Source: JABMOV01 sp964654545
GTDB taxonomy: Bacteria; Fidelibacterota; Marinisomatia; Marinisomatales; JABMOV01
Assembly: GCA_964654545.1 (NCBI GenBank)
Contig: CAZZIU010000002.1
Coordinates: 62,001 to 126,000 of the forward strand
Reading direction: 5' to 3'
DNA: 64,000 nt
The position numbers were made by a program, and so were the translations under genes. Under the pieces are notes generated by a model. It saw only the letters and a program-made list of their open reading frames with translations, had not been told where the DNA came from and ran no database searches. Position 1 is the stretch's first letter, and the number at the start of each line of letters is the position of its first letter. Shown here piece after piece: positions 54,546 to 63,820 of the stretch.

Positions 54546-55458
54546 TTTCAGAATAAAAATTGGTAAGCTGGAATTTGCGAATCCCATATTTACAGCGTCG
54601 GGTACCTTTGGTTATGGTACAGAAATACTTGATTTGGTAGATATCACAAAAATCGGTGCAATCATAACAAAATCAATATCGCTACATCCTCGTGAAGGAA
54701 ATCCTCCACCAAGGATTGTTGAAACTTCATCAGGAATGATCAATTCAATTGGATTAGCAAATATTGGGGTTGAGAAATATATACAAGATTTGATTCCCGT
54801 TTATGATCAGATGCGTACACCTGTTATAGCGAATATAGTAGGTTGGACAATTGAGGAGTATATTGAAGTATTAAAGAGGATAGAATCAGTATCTTCAACC
54901 ATAGTCGGCTATGAAATAAATATCTCCTGTCCAAATGTTAAAAAAGGAGGATTGGAGTTTGGTACCGATGCTGCCACCGTGGAACAATTAACGCATTGCA
55001 TTAGGAATGTGACAGGCCGTCTGGTGATAATGAAACTGACACCCAATGTTACCGATATCGCTGCAATAGCACGTGCGGCAGAACGGGGTGGAGCAGACGC
55101 TGTTTCGGCAATCAACACAGTTGTTGGGATGAGTATAAATCCCCATACAAAAAAAAGTAATATCTATACTACATATGGTGGTTTATCAGGTCCTGCCATA
55201 AAACCTATCGGTATTGCAGCTGTGCATAAAGTATACAAAAAAATTGATATTCCTGTGATAGGCATCGGAGGCATCTCATCGGGAGAAGATGTTGTTGAAT
55301 ACATGCTTGCCGGATCGACTGCTGTTCAAATTGGAACAGCAACATTTCGCAGCCCTGACGCAACCAATACAGTTTTGGATGAACTTATTTCCTATTGTCA
55401 ATCTCAAAATATTCAACAAATTTCCCAACTGACTGGAAAAGTGAAAACATATTCATAA
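54538..55458 (+). CDS. pyrD: Dihydroorotate dehydrogenase B, catalytic subunit
   Basis: This 306-residue FMN enzyme oxidises dihydroorotate to orotate in pyrimidine synthesis. Diagnostic segments are NPIFTASGTFGYGTE, KSISLHPREGNPPPRI, NSIGLANIGVEKY, YEINISCPNVKKGG with the class 1 catalytic Cys, IMKLTPNVTDI, YGGLSGPAIKPI and GIGGISSGEDVVEYMLAGSTAVQIGTA. Start is TTG 54538 inside the end of pyrK. It overlaps rlpA by one base (TAATG at 55456-55460). Confidence 0.95.
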   Translation: MTDFRIKIGKLEFANPIFTASGTFGYGTEILDLVDITKIGAIITKSISLHPREGNPPPRIVETSSGMINSIGLANIGVEKYIQDLIPVYDQMRTPVIANIVGWTIEEYIEVLKRIESVSSTIVGYEINISCPNVKKGGLEFGTDAATVEQLTHCIRNVTGRLVIMKLTPNVTDIAAIARAAERGGADAVSAINTVVGMSINPHTKKSNIYTTYGGLSGPAIKPIGIAAVHKVYKKIDIPVIGIGGISSGEDVVEYMLAGSTAVQIGTATFRSPDATNTVLDELISYCQSQNIQQISQLTGKVKTYS

Positions 55459-55916
55459 TGAAAAAATTTACTGTGCTTACCTGGATATTGCTTATTATCA
55501 TCAGTTGTTCAAATGCACCGCGTTATACCACAACCGATATCAAACGCCGTACTGAAAAGAATAAACCAGGTCTAATCAGTCGAGCCCATCAGAAAGTTTT
55601 GTACGGTGTTAGTTCCTTTTATGGACAGGATTTTCACGGTAAATTAACTGCCAATGGAGAAGTATTTGATATGTACGGATTGACGGCAGCACATAAGACG
55701 TTGCCACTTAATACAATTGTACGTGTCACCAATTTATCTAACGAAAAATCTCTCATTCTTCGCATAAATGATCGAGGTCCTTATGTTAAAGGCCGTATTC
55801 TGGACTGTTCCTATGGTGCTGCAGTAAAACTTGGTTTTGTAAATCAGGGAACCACCAAAGTAAAGATAGAAGTTATCGAGTGGGGAGATGATAAATACAT
55901 GAAACATGAGACATAA
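55458..55916 (+). CDS. rlpA: RlpA-like lipoprotein (double-psi beta-barrel)
   Basis: From ATG 55458 this 152-residue protein has a lipoprotein signal (LTWILLIIISC) and a DPBB domain with YGVSSFYGQDFHGKLTANGEVFDMYGLTAAHKTLPLNTIVRVTNL and the RINDRGPYVKGRILDCSYGAA block of RlpA. In Pseudomonas RlpA cuts peptide-free septal glycan; the SPOR domain of that enzyme is missing here. Catalytic activity is therefore likely but localisation at the septum by SPOR is not expected. Confidence 0.88.
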   Translation: MKKFTVLTWILLIIISCSNAPRYTTTDIKRRTEKNKPGLISRAHQKVLYGVSSFYGQDFHGKLTANGEVFDMYGLTAAHKTLPLNTIVRVTNLSNEKSLILRINDRGPYVKGRILDCSYGAAVKLGFVNQGTTKVKIEVIEWGDDKYMKHET

Positions 55917-55919
55917 TCT

Positions 55920-56804
55920 ATGAAGTATTACATAATTGTTAATCCCCAGGGAGGGACAAAAAAAGGTCTTGATATTTTAGAGAGAGTACGTCCGATTTTT
56001 AAGAACGCTGGCGCAGAACTGGTCGTAAAAGAAACGCGCTATGCCGGGCATGGTCGAATCATGGCCCACGATTTGCCATTTGATGGCTATGATGGCCTCT
56101 GTGCAATCGGTGGGGATGGTACAATGCATGAAATGGTAAATGGTATGCTATCTCGCGAAGATGGTTTAAAAATACCCATCGGGTTGATTACAGGGGGTAC
56201 CGGCAATTCCTTTATGCATGATTTGGATTGTTTGGATCCGATTGTGGCAGCAAAAAGGATTGTAACCGGTCGTTTACGCGATGTTGATATTGCGAAAGTT
56301 GATGCCAACGGGGAAATTATATATGGATTTAATATTGTTGGCTGGGGGCTTCCCACCGATATCACTATTCAAGCTGAAAAATATCGTTGGTTGGGATCAC
56401 AAAGATATAATCTCGCTGCTGTAATTGAGGTTGTAAAAAACAAACCTCGGCTGGCAAAAATTTGCATCGATGGCCGCACTGTTGCAGGAGACTACGGTTT
56501 CATACTGGCATGTAATACCATTCATACAGGTACAGCAATGAAGGCAGCACCTCTTGCACAGATTGACGATGGAATGATAGATCTGCTCACTGTTCGAAAG
56601 GCAGGGCGACTAAAGTTGCTATCCCTCTTCTCAAAGATATTTTCCGGTGGGCATGTAGGTGATCCGGCGGTTGTTTATCATCAGGTAAAAGAATTTTCAT
56701 TAATACCACAGGAAGACTACCCGCTTAATATTGATGGTGAAATATTAGGAAGTACTCCTATACACGTAAAAATGATTCCAAAGGCAATTCAGGTATTGGT
56801 TTAA
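55920..56804 (+). CDS. Diacylglycerol kinase-family lipid kinase
   Basis: This 294-residue protein belongs to the DAGK/YegS lipid kinase family. NPQGGTKKGLDILERV at the N-terminus, the nucleotide-binding GGDGTMHEMVNGML, TGGTGNSFMHDL and the C-terminal APLAQIDDGMIDLLTVRKAGRLKLLSLF and INIDGE-like (LNIDGEILGS) segments are typical. It phosphorylates diacylglycerol or a related lipid; its place before cdsA suggests a phospholipid-recycling role. Confidence 0.9.
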   Translation: MKYYIIVNPQGGTKKGLDILERVRPIFKNAGAELVVKETRYAGHGRIMAHDLPFDGYDGLCAIGGDGTMHEMVNGMLSREDGLKIPIGLITGGTGNSFMHDLDCLDPIVAAKRIVTGRLRDVDIAKVDANGEIIYGFNIVGWGLPTDITIQAEKYRWLGSQRYNLAAVIEVVKNKPRLAKICIDGRTVAGDYGFILACNTIHTGTAMKAAPLAQIDDGMIDLLTVRKAGRLKLLSLFSKIFSGGHVGDPAVVYHQVKEFSLIPQEDYPLNIDGEILGSTPIHVKMIPKAIQVLV

Positions 56805-56893
56805 AATTTCGGAATGTAAAGACTGAGTGTACCCCTTTTCCTTTGTATAACAGTGGAATTCATCATTAGTTTTCAGTCTGTAAAATTTCCCAC

Positions 56894-57709
56894 ATGACAG
56901 ATAATCTTAGAAGACGAATGCTAGTAAATGTCCTCGGAATTCCCGGGGGCTTAGCACTTATATACATTGGTGGAATATATTTTGCCGGTTTCATGACCAT
57001 AGTCATGCTATATGCTTTGTTTGAGTACTATGCATTACAACGCCATAAAGGTGTGTATCCGCAAACCTGGTTGGGTTGGTTGTTAACACTTGTAATAGGT
57101 TATGTGTATTACACCCAACCACACATAGAATTCCCCATTGTCATCAGTTATTTATCCTTTTTTATACTGGTCGCTTTGTTTATAGAATTATTCAGAAACA
57201 AAAGCCACCCCAGCCAGAACCTTGGCACAACATTTATTGGCGTTCTTTATGTACCATTGCTGCTGGGTGCGATGATTGCACTGCGCGAATTTGATGCAAT
57301 GCAGGATACAAAGCTGACATTCGGACTTATTATTTCAGTATGGGTTTGTGATTCGGCGGCTTATGCCATTGGAAAAAAATGGGGAGTAAAGAAAATATTC
57401 AAACGAGTGAGTCCTAAAAAATCTGTGGCTGGTACATTAGCAGGATTAATTAGTGCAATTCTGGTTTGGTTAATTATGAATCAAACAGGGTTTCTAGGAC
57501 AAAATTTTCAATGGTATCAAGCCGTAATGTTTGGTGTCATTACAGGAGGTTTTGGACAATTGGGTGATTTTGTAGAATCCATGTTTAAACGTGCTGCTGG
57601 AGTAAAAGATTCCGGTACGCTCTTGATGGGACATGGTGGAGTATTGGATCGATTTGATTCATTAATCATTGCGTCACCTTTGGTTTATATTTTTGCAAAC
57701 ACGATTTAA
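56894..57709 (+). CDS. cdsA: Phosphatidate cytidylyltransferase
   Basis: This 271-residue integral membrane enzyme makes CDP-diacylglycerol. About eight hydrophobic segments are seen. The catalytic end shows VCDSAAYAIGKKWG, RVSPKKSVAGTLAGL and the Prosite-type signature QLGDFVESMFKRAAGVKDSGTLLMGHGGVLDRFDSLI. All functional aspartates are present. It is preceded by an 89-base gap in which no gene is visible. Confidence 0.95.
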   Translation: MTDNLRRRMLVNVLGIPGGLALIYIGGIYFAGFMTIVMLYALFEYYALQRHKGVYPQTWLGWLLTLVIGYVYYTQPHIEFPIVISYLSFFILVALFIELFRNKSHPSQNLGTTFIGVLYVPLLLGAMIALREFDAMQDTKLTFGLIISVWVCDSAAYAIGKKWGVKKIFKRVSPKKSVAGTLAGLISAILVWLIMNQTGFLGQNFQWYQAVMFGVITGGFGQLGDFVESMFKRAAGVKDSGTLLMGHGGVLDRFDSLIIASPLVYIFANTI

Positions 57710-57726
57710 CACATAGGTCAAGGAGA

Positions 57727-59538
57727 ATGGAACTTAAATCAATATTGGCAACGGACTGTGGGTCTACGACGACAAAGGCGATTCTGATCGAAAAAATTGA
57801 CGATGAATACAGATTGCGTGTTCGAGGGGAAGCTCCTACGACAGTAGAAGCGCCATTTGAAGATGTTACCAAGGGTGTTTTAAATGCTGTCATGGAAGTG
57901 GAAGAACTTTCAGGACGGAAATTACTTGATGGCGAAGAAATTATAACACCACAAAAGGGTGATGTAGGTGTCGATATTTATGTATCAACCAGCTCAGCCG
58001 GTGGTGGATTACAAATGATGGTGGCCGGGGTGGTGAAGTCCATGACCGGTGAAAGCGCCGAACGTGCCGCACTTGGTGCCGGATCTATTGTGATGGATGT
58101 ACTGGCTTCCAACGACGGTCGTTTACCTCATGAAAAAATTACTCGTATCAGACAATTGCGACCTGACATGATTCTCTTGTCAGGAGGTATTGATGGTGGT
58201 ACCATCTCCCATGTGGTTGAATTGGCTGAGATACTGGCAGCGGCAAACCCAAAACCTCGTTTAGGGCAGAATTATAAACTGCCAGTTATCTATGCCGGAA
58301 ACAACAAAGCTAGCGATAATATAAAAGAAACACTTGGCGAAATAACTGATTTGGATATTGTTGAGAATATTCGTCCGGTATTGGAAAGAGAAAACCTTGG
58401 CCCATCGCGGGACAAAATTCATGATCTATTCATGGAGCACGTCATGGCGCAGGCTCCGGGGTACAAAAAACTAATGTCTTGGACCGATGCACCTATTATG
58501 CCAACACCAGGTGCTGTTGGATCCCTTATTGAAATGATAGCAAAAGAAGAAAATATTACAGTTGTTGGTGTGGATATTGGTGGGGCAACAACGGACATAT
58601 TTTCTGTATTTGAAGGTCAATTTAACCGCACAGTAAGTGCCAATTTAGGAATGAGTTATTCTATCTGTAATGTCCTTGCTGAAGCGGAATTGGATAATGT
58701 TCTTCGCTGGGTTCCTTTTGACATTGATAAAAAGGAACTGACCAACAGAATCGGCAATAAAATGATTCGTCCAACAACCGTACCTCAATCCCTTGAAGAA
58801 TTGATTATTGAACAAGCGATTGCCCGGGAAGCATTGCGATTGTCATTTATTCAACACAAATCTTTTGCAGTTAATTTAAAGGGCATTCAGACGGAGCGAA
58901 CAATTTCTGATGCGTTTGAGCAATCTGAATCAGGTCAATCGCTAGTGAACATGATGGCATTGGATTTATTGGTTGGTTCAGGTGGTGTCTTATCACATGC
59001 GCCCAGGCGTCAACAATCAGCACGCATGCTTATTGATTCATTTCTACCCGAAGGAATTACCCAATTGGCTGTTGATTCCATCTTTATGATGCCCCAATTA
59101 GGTGTAATGGCAAATATTGACAAAAAAGAATTAGCTAGAGATGCACGAAAAGCAGCATTGGAAGTATTTGAAAAGGACTGTTTAATTCGTCTAGGCACAT
59201 GCCTGGCACCGGTTGGAAAAGCAAAGCCCGGACAAATAGTTCTTTCTGCTGAGTTTGAAATGCCTGGCGGACAAAAAGTAAGACAGGAAGTAAAGCTTGG
59301 TGAAATGATCGTGGTGGAAGCGCCATATGAGCCAATCAAAACAACCCTTACTCCTCACAAATCAATGGACATAGGAGCTGGAAAAGGTGAACTCATTCAC
59401 ACGACCACCCACGGAGGGGTTGTGGGCATTATATTGGATGGTAGAGGAAGACCAATTACTCTTTCTGATGACCCGCAAGAGCGCATTTCAAACCTGCAAA
59501 ACTGGTCAAAAGCAGTTAACGAATACCCAGATTATTAA
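57727..59538 (+). CDS. MutL-like ASKHA ATPase (glutamate mutase L family)
   Basis: This 603-residue protein is a member of the glutamate mutase L (MutL) family of ASKHA ATPases. Phosphate-1 motif TDCGSTTTKA is at residues 8-17 and phosphate-2 VGVDIGGATTDIFS at about 280-292 (Asp283, Asp290). In Clostridium, mutL sits with the cobalamin-dependent glutamate mutase genes and is thought to be a chaperone. Here no mutase S or E gene is present; instead membrane protein genes follow, so it probably acts on another partner. A strong ribosome binding site (AAGGAG) stands before ATG 57727. It heads the run of clustered genes to the window end. Confidence 0.9.
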   Translation: MELKSILATDCGSTTTKAILIEKIDDEYRLRVRGEAPTTVEAPFEDVTKGVLNAVMEVEELSGRKLLDGEEIITPQKGDVGVDIYVSTSSAGGGLQMMVAGVVKSMTGESAERAALGAGSIVMDVLASNDGRLPHEKITRIRQLRPDMILLSGGIDGGTISHVVELAEILAAANPKPRLGQNYKLPVIYAGNNKASDNIKETLGEITDLDIVENIRPVLERENLGPSRDKIHDLFMEHVMAQAPGYKKLMSWTDAPIMPTPGAVGSLIEMIAKEENITVVGVDIGGATTDIFSVFEGQFNRTVSANLGMSYSICNVLAEAELDNVLRWVPFDIDKKELTNRIGNKMIRPTTVPQSLEELIIEQAIAREALRLSFIQHKSFAVNLKGIQTERTISDAFEQSESGQSLVNMMALDLLVGSGGVLSHAPRRQQSARMLIDSFLPEGITQLAVDSIFMMPQLGVMANIDKKELARDARKAALEVFEKDCLIRLGTCLAPVGKAKPGQIVLSAEFEMPGGQKVRQEVKLGEMIVVEAPYEPIKTTLTPHKSMDIGAGKGELIHTTTHGGVVGIILDGRGRPITLSDDPQERISNLQNWSKAVNEYPDY

Positions 59539-59562
59539 TAGTAACGATAGGATTTTTCATTC

Positions 59563-60690
59563 ATGGCACACTCGTATACACCCGGACTGAAAGTACTACA
59601 CGAAACAAAAGTAATTAAGGAACGGCGTTTACCCCTTAAGGGTGAAGTAGTTGTACATGTTGGAGATCAGGTAAATCCAAATGTCGTTGTGGCAAAAACC
59701 GATTTACCAGGAAATGTTCAAATGGTTAATGTAGCCAATTTGTTGAATATTGATCCCAGCGATTGTAAATCCTGCATTGTAAAACCTGAAAATGAACCTA
59801 TTAAAAAAGATGAAATCTTTGCCGAAACAAAAGGGATATTTGGATTATTCAAATCCAATGTAAAGGCTCCCGTGGATTGTTGTGTGGAATCGGTTTCAGA
59901 TATCACAGGACAGGTTGTTTTGCGTGAATCACCAATTCCGGTTGAAGTGGATGCCTATATGACGGGAAAAATAAAAGAAATTATTCCCGAAGAAGGCGTA
60001 TCTATCGAGACCGACGCGGTTTTTATCCAGGGTATCTTTGGCATTGGCGGCGAGAGCCGGGGAATGTTGGTGGTTGCTGTTGCAGACAGAAATGAAGAAT
60101 TAACGCCGGAAATGATCAAACCTGAGATGAAGGATAAAATTATTGTTGGAGGATCCTTTATTTCCCTGGAAGCATACCAGAAGGCACTTAAACTGGGTCT
60201 TGCAGGTGTTGTAGTTGGCGGATTCAATTATCATGACTTGGAAGTCATTTTAGGGTATACCCTGGGTGTGGCAATTACCGGATCTGAAAATTTAGTAACA
60301 TCCCTCATTGTGACTGAAGGATATGGAAAAATTGCAATGGGAAGTCGAACATATGATCTGTTGAAAGAGCATAGTGGGAAATTTGCTTCTATCAACGGAG
60401 CAACCCAGATTCGAGCGGGCGTAATTCGGCCCGAAATTGTCATTCCTCTGTCAAAAGAGCAGTTAACCGGCAGCCACAAAGAGATAAATGCCTCCGTTGG
60501 AATCGGGAAAGGTAGTCTGGTTCGCGTTATTCGTGCACCTTACTTTGGTCATACTGGAATTGTAAAAGATCTACCAGCTGAATTACAAAAGATGGAGTCG
60601 GAAACTATGGTACGTGTCGCTGAAATCGAAATTGATGGTGAAATTCGAATAATTCCACGATCAAATCTGGAAATGATCGAAACCGATTAA
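59563..60690 (+). CDS. Conserved-looking multidomain protein (barrel-sandwich hybrid and KOW-like) of unknown function
   Basis: No named family is recognised for this 375-residue soluble protein. The first ~70 residues (RRLPLKGEVVVHVGDQVNPNVVVAKTDLPG) look like a lipoyl/barrel-sandwich hybrid strand set. A second such set is at about 90-140 (GLFKSNVKAPVDCCVESVSDITGQV). Four cysteines lie close (DCKSC and DCC, about 66-108) and could bind metal. Middle residues contain two repeated alpha/beta hits (IIVGGSFISLEAYQKALKLGLAGVVVGG), and the C-terminal 60 residues contain GKGSLVRVIRAPYFGHTGIV, a KOW-like motif. It lies between the MutL-like gene and a small membrane-associated protein gene. Confidence 0.72.
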   Translation: MAHSYTPGLKVLHETKVIKERRLPLKGEVVVHVGDQVNPNVVVAKTDLPGNVQMVNVANLLNIDPSDCKSCIVKPENEPIKKDEIFAETKGIFGLFKSNVKAPVDCCVESVSDITGQVVLRESPIPVEVDAYMTGKIKEIIPEEGVSIETDAVFIQGIFGIGGESRGMLVVAVADRNEELTPEMIKPEMKDKIIVGGSFISLEAYQKALKLGLAGVVVGGFNYHDLEVILGYTLGVAITGSENLVTSLIVTEGYGKIAMGSRTYDLLKEHSGKFASINGATQIRAGVIRPEIVIPLSKEQLTGSHKEINASVGIGKGSLVRVIRAPYFGHTGIVKDLPAELQKMESETMVRVAEIEIDGEIRIIPRSNLEMIETD

Positions 60691-61037
60691 TGATGACTGA
60701 TCTGGCTGGTACACATACATTAGCAAATTCTACTCTTTCCGAGGAGGATATAAAGTTTATTAAACGGATAGCATCCAAAATAGTCAAGTCAGGTCTGGTA
60801 ACTCCTGCTGTATTTTTCCTTGAAATGAGTAAACCTTTAGCACTTTTAGGTAGCCATGCGGCGATATTTTTTGGACCGGTTTTAAATGCATTTATACAAT
60901 CAGATGGCTATTACAAAGCCGTACAAATTTTCGAAGAACCGGATAATGTGGAAATATTAATCCGGGAGTTGGAATCACTCGAAGCCAACAAACACGCAGT
61001 TTCTGAAAAAGAAGCTGATGAGAAAAAAGAAATCTAG
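60690..61037 (+). CDS. Small protein with one hydrophobic segment, unknown function
   Basis: This 115-residue protein starts at ATG 60690 or 60693, overlapping the upstream stop (TAATG). A helical N-terminal part (LSEEDIKFIKRIASKIVKSG) precedes a moderately hydrophobic segment (ALLGSHAAIFFGPVLNAFIQ), and a strongly charged tail ends the protein. It may associate with the membrane or with the neighbouring membrane proteins. No family is recognised. Position inside the tight cluster makes it likely part of the same complex. Confidence 0.7.
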   Translation: MMTDLAGTHTLANSTLSEEDIKFIKRIASKIVKSGLVTPAVFFLEMSKPLALLGSHAAIFFGPVLNAFIQSDGYYKAVQIFEEPDNVEILIRELESLEANKHAVSEKEADEKKEI

Positions 61038-61053
61038 AATAGAGGAGAAGCTT

Positions 61054-61917
61054 GTGAAGGATAAACTATTTTGGGGCGTCTCCGGAGCGATATTAGTCCT
61101 ATTTATCATTTATTGGTTCGCTGGACACCCAATATTCAAACCGGAACGAACTGTAATGTTCTTCGCGATTTTGATAGTATCAGGAACTATTATTCTGAAT
61201 ATCAGAAAAGCAAATCGTGGTGAGGAATTCTATCTTCGTACCATCCCGGGGTTAAAAGCCGTAGAAGAAGCGGTTGGTCGTTCAACAGAAATGGGAAAAC
61301 CGGTACTTTACGTACCAGGGATCATGGACATGGATCAGGTTGAAACGGTTGCTGGAGTCATTGTTCTGGGTCATGTGGCTCGAATGACCGCTCGTTATGA
61401 AACTCCCATGAACGTGCCGGTTTCACGGGCTATTGTGATGAAAGCTGGAAGGGAAGCATGCCGCGAATCATACCTCCTTGAAGGACGTCCAGACTTATTC
61501 CACGATGATATGGTCCATTACCTAACGGATGACCAATTTGCGTATGCAGCCGGGGTTAATGGTATTATGCTTCGTGAAGAGCCAGCTGCATGTTTATACA
61601 TGGGAAAATTTTATGCCGAATCATTGTTGCTGGCAGAAACAGGTAATTCTATTGGTGCAATTCAAATAGCGGGTACAGCTTCTCCAGCTCAGATACCGTT
61701 TTTTGTAACAGCATGCGACTATACCCTCATCGGCGAAGAATTTTTCGCTGCCAGCGCTTACTTATCACGCAAACCTGAATTGATCGGAGTGGTAAAGGGG
61801 CAAGATATGGTCAAGCTTTTGGTAATTGGTGCAATAATTCTAGCCACCGTCCTCCGTTTTGGTTACGATATGGGATGGTTGGGTTGGAGTGTACTAGACT
61901 TTTTAACAATCCAATAA
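61054..61917 (+). CDS. DUF6754 membrane protein
   Basis: I choose GTG 61054 since GAGGAG lies just upstream; ATG 61018 in the same frame would add 12 residues and overlap the preceding gene by 20 bases. Two N-terminal membrane helices (FWGVSGAILVLFIIYWF and VMFFAILIVSGTIILNI) are followed by a ~200-residue soluble domain (IPGLKAVEEAVGRSTEMGKPVLYVPG ... GTASPAQIPFFVTACDYTLIGEEFFAASAYL) and one C-terminal helix. I assign DUF6754 from memory of this pattern. By the positive-inside rule the domain is cytoplasmic, where it could meet the MutL-like ATPase. Function unknown. Confidence 0.77.
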   Translation: MKDKLFWGVSGAILVLFIIYWFAGHPIFKPERTVMFFAILIVSGTIILNIRKANRGEEFYLRTIPGLKAVEEAVGRSTEMGKPVLYVPGIMDMDQVETVAGVIVLGHVARMTARYETPMNVPVSRAIVMKAGREACRESYLLEGRPDLFHDDMVHYLTDDQFAYAAGVNGIMLREEPAACLYMGKFYAESLLLAETGNSIGAIQIAGTASPAQIPFFVTACDYTLIGEEFFAASAYLSRKPELIGVVKGQDMVKLLVIGAIILATVLRFGYDMGWLGWSVLDFLTIQ

Positions 61918-61929
61918 GGGGAAATCACG

Positions 61930-62958
61930 ATGTTTTGGAAACGATTGGTACCTATCATTATTGCTACTGTTGTTGGTGTGCTCACCTTATTTGGATGGTT
62001 CATTGATCACGAAGGAATTGAATCTTTTGTGAACGATGACGCCACGCAATGGTTTGACATCCTGGCAAGTTTTGCAATCTTCCTGGGTGCATTAAATCTG
62101 TTAAAATTGCAATTCAATAAAATACTTAAGAAACAAAAAGGATGGCCGTACGCGTTATTAGCCATTCTTGGTTTTGCCTTTGCATTTAATGCCGGATTCA
62201 TAATGAGAGGTGCTTACTTTGTTGAGATAACCGATCCTGGCAATATTAATGGGGTTGCAGAAGTACTGGCTGATGAAACCGAACTTACGCCTGAAGCTGC
62301 ATCCAATATTCTCATTGTGACAAATGATGACAGTCCCTATCAATTGGAACATGCCTATTTCACTGAAGGTGGTGCTCAGGAATTTGTTACTGAGGTTGAA
62401 GCAGCAGGTGGAATAGCACAGATAAATCCTGTTGAATGGGGTGCACACGTTTCTACTCGTGGCAGTCTTTTCCGGTGGATGTTTGATTTTCTCTTTACAC
62501 CACTATCAGCAACCATGTTTGCACTTTTGGCATTCTTTGTTGCATCCGCATCCTATCGGGCTTTTAAAATCAGAAACTTTGAAGCAACACTTTTGTTAAC
62601 TGCGGGTATTATTATTATGTTGGGCAGAGTTCCAATTGGTAGCAATATTTCGGCGTGGTTTGTGTTGTACATATTGGTACTGGTTGCCGGATTAATCGTG
62701 AACACCACACTTAAAAACAGACAATTGACATTTGGTGTTATCGTTGGTGGGCTTGTCATCGTCACCATTGCTGGATTTATATTGGGTTGGCCTGTTGATA
62801 AACCGGCGCTGTTCTATCTACCAGTGTTGCAGGATTGGATTTACAATTTCCCCAATGTTGCTGGTGCTAGGGCAATTATGATTGGTATAGGTTTGGGTAT
62901 TTTTGCAACATCGATCCGATACATTCTTGGTGTCGAAAAATCCTACATTGGAGAATAA
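61930..62958 (+). CDS. Polytopic membrane protein with a loop domain, unknown function
   Basis: This 342-residue protein has about eight predicted membrane helices: three before residue ~92, a ~90-residue soluble loop (about 95-185, ITDPGNINGVAEVLADETELTPEAA ... GGIAQINPVEW), then five more. With a cytoplasmic N-terminus (MFWKRLV) the loop would lie outside the cytoplasm. No transporter or enzyme motif is recognised. The gene is 12 bases downstream of the DUF6754 gene and 2 bases before the next membrane protein gene. Confidence 0.75.
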   Translation: MFWKRLVPIIIATVVGVLTLFGWFIDHEGIESFVNDDATQWFDILASFAIFLGALNLLKLQFNKILKKQKGWPYALLAILGFAFAFNAGFIMRGAYFVEITDPGNINGVAEVLADETELTPEAASNILIVTNDDSPYQLEHAYFTEGGAQEFVTEVEAAGGIAQINPVEWGAHVSTRGSLFRWMFDFLFTPLSATMFALLAFFVASASYRAFKIRNFEATLLLTAGIIIMLGRVPIGSNISAWFVLYILVLVAGLIVNTTLKNRQLTFGVIVGGLVIVTIAGFILGWPVDKPALFYLPVLQDWIYNFPNVAGARAIMIGIGLGIFATSIRYILGVEKSYIGE

Positions 62959-62960
62959 TC

Positions 62961-63806
62961 ATGAAAAATTTAGTCGATAGAATTATCAAATTGGGGCACG
63001 TCGATCGTCGCTATATTTTTGTGATTATTGCGGTGGTTGTTATGTTACCATTGTTTTATCCATTGGGACTGCCAATCAGACCAACAGATTCATCGCTTAA
63101 AGCGTATGAAGCGCTGGAAAATTTGCAGCCAAACTCCAAAGTGCTTGTGTCATTTGAATATGGTCCAAGCACAAAACCGGAATTGCACCCAATGGCAATT
63201 GGTGTTTTACGACACCTGTTTCGCAATGGGCATCAGGTGTATGTAACCTGTCTATGGCCCGATGGTCAATTCATGGCCCTGGAGGCTCTACAGGATATAG
63301 CAGAAGACGAATTCCACTTGAACTATGGTACAGATTACGTTCTGTTAGGTTTTCGCCCTGGCAATGAAGCAGTCGTAAAAGGAATCGTGAGCGATCTTCG
63401 AAAAATGTATACCGTAGATACACGAGGAACACTTATAGATGATATTCCCATGATGCAGGGTATTCGAAATATAAACGATTTTGATTTCTTATTCTCAGCA
63501 TCTGCCGGGTATCCGGGAACGGTTGAGTGGGTTCAATATGCGGCTGATCCTACCGGTATACCGATGAGCACCGGGACAACTTCTATTCAAGTAAATGAAG
63601 TAATGCCATACGTCCAAGCTGGCCAGATTCAGGGTATTCTTGCAGGCATGCCAGGTGCAGCCGAATATGAATCGTTGATAGGAAGACCAGGTATTGGCAC
63701 CAGTGGAATGGATGCGCAATCCGTTGCTCATATTGTGATTGTGTTGTTTATTGTTTTTGGTAATGTGGCTTTCTTCTTAGAACGCCAACGAGCAAAGAAA
63801 TATTAA
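62961..63806 (+). CDS. Two-span membrane protein with a large alpha/beta domain, unknown function
   Basis: This 281-residue protein has an N-terminal helix (YIFVIIAVVVMLPLFYPLGL), a ~220-residue alpha/beta domain with Rossmann-like strands (KVLVSFEYGPST, QVYVTCLWPDGQF, DYVLLGFRPGNEAVVKGI, DFDFLFSAS) and a C-terminal helix (IVIVLFIVFGNVAFFL). Basic residues flank both outer ends (VDRR; RQRAKKY), so both termini are predicted cytoplasmic and the domain outside. GIGTSGMDAQS near the end is a conserved-looking linker. No known family is recognised. Confidence 0.75.
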   Translation: MKNLVDRIIKLGHVDRRYIFVIIAVVVMLPLFYPLGLPIRPTDSSLKAYEALENLQPNSKVLVSFEYGPSTKPELHPMAIGVLRHLFRNGHQVYVTCLWPDGQFMALEALQDIAEDEFHLNYGTDYVLLGFRPGNEAVVKGIVSDLRKMYTVDTRGTLIDDIPMMQGIRNINDFDFLFSASAGYPGTVEWVQYAADPTGIPMSTGTTSIQVNEVMPYVQAGQIQGILAGMPGAAEYESLIGRPGIGTSGMDAQSVAHIVIVLFIVFGNVAFFLERQRAKKY

Positions 63807-63820
63807 GGAGGGGTAGCGTT

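Noticed and set aside
56820..56879. Inverted repeat AGACTGA / TCAGTCT before cdsA
   Set aside because: The arms are 46 bases apart and only 7 bases long, which is expected by chance in AT-rich sequence.
57727..59538. DNA mismatch repair MutL
   Set aside because: The sequence has ASKHA phosphate motifs of the glutamate mutase L family, not the GHKL ATPase motifs of the mismatch repair protein.
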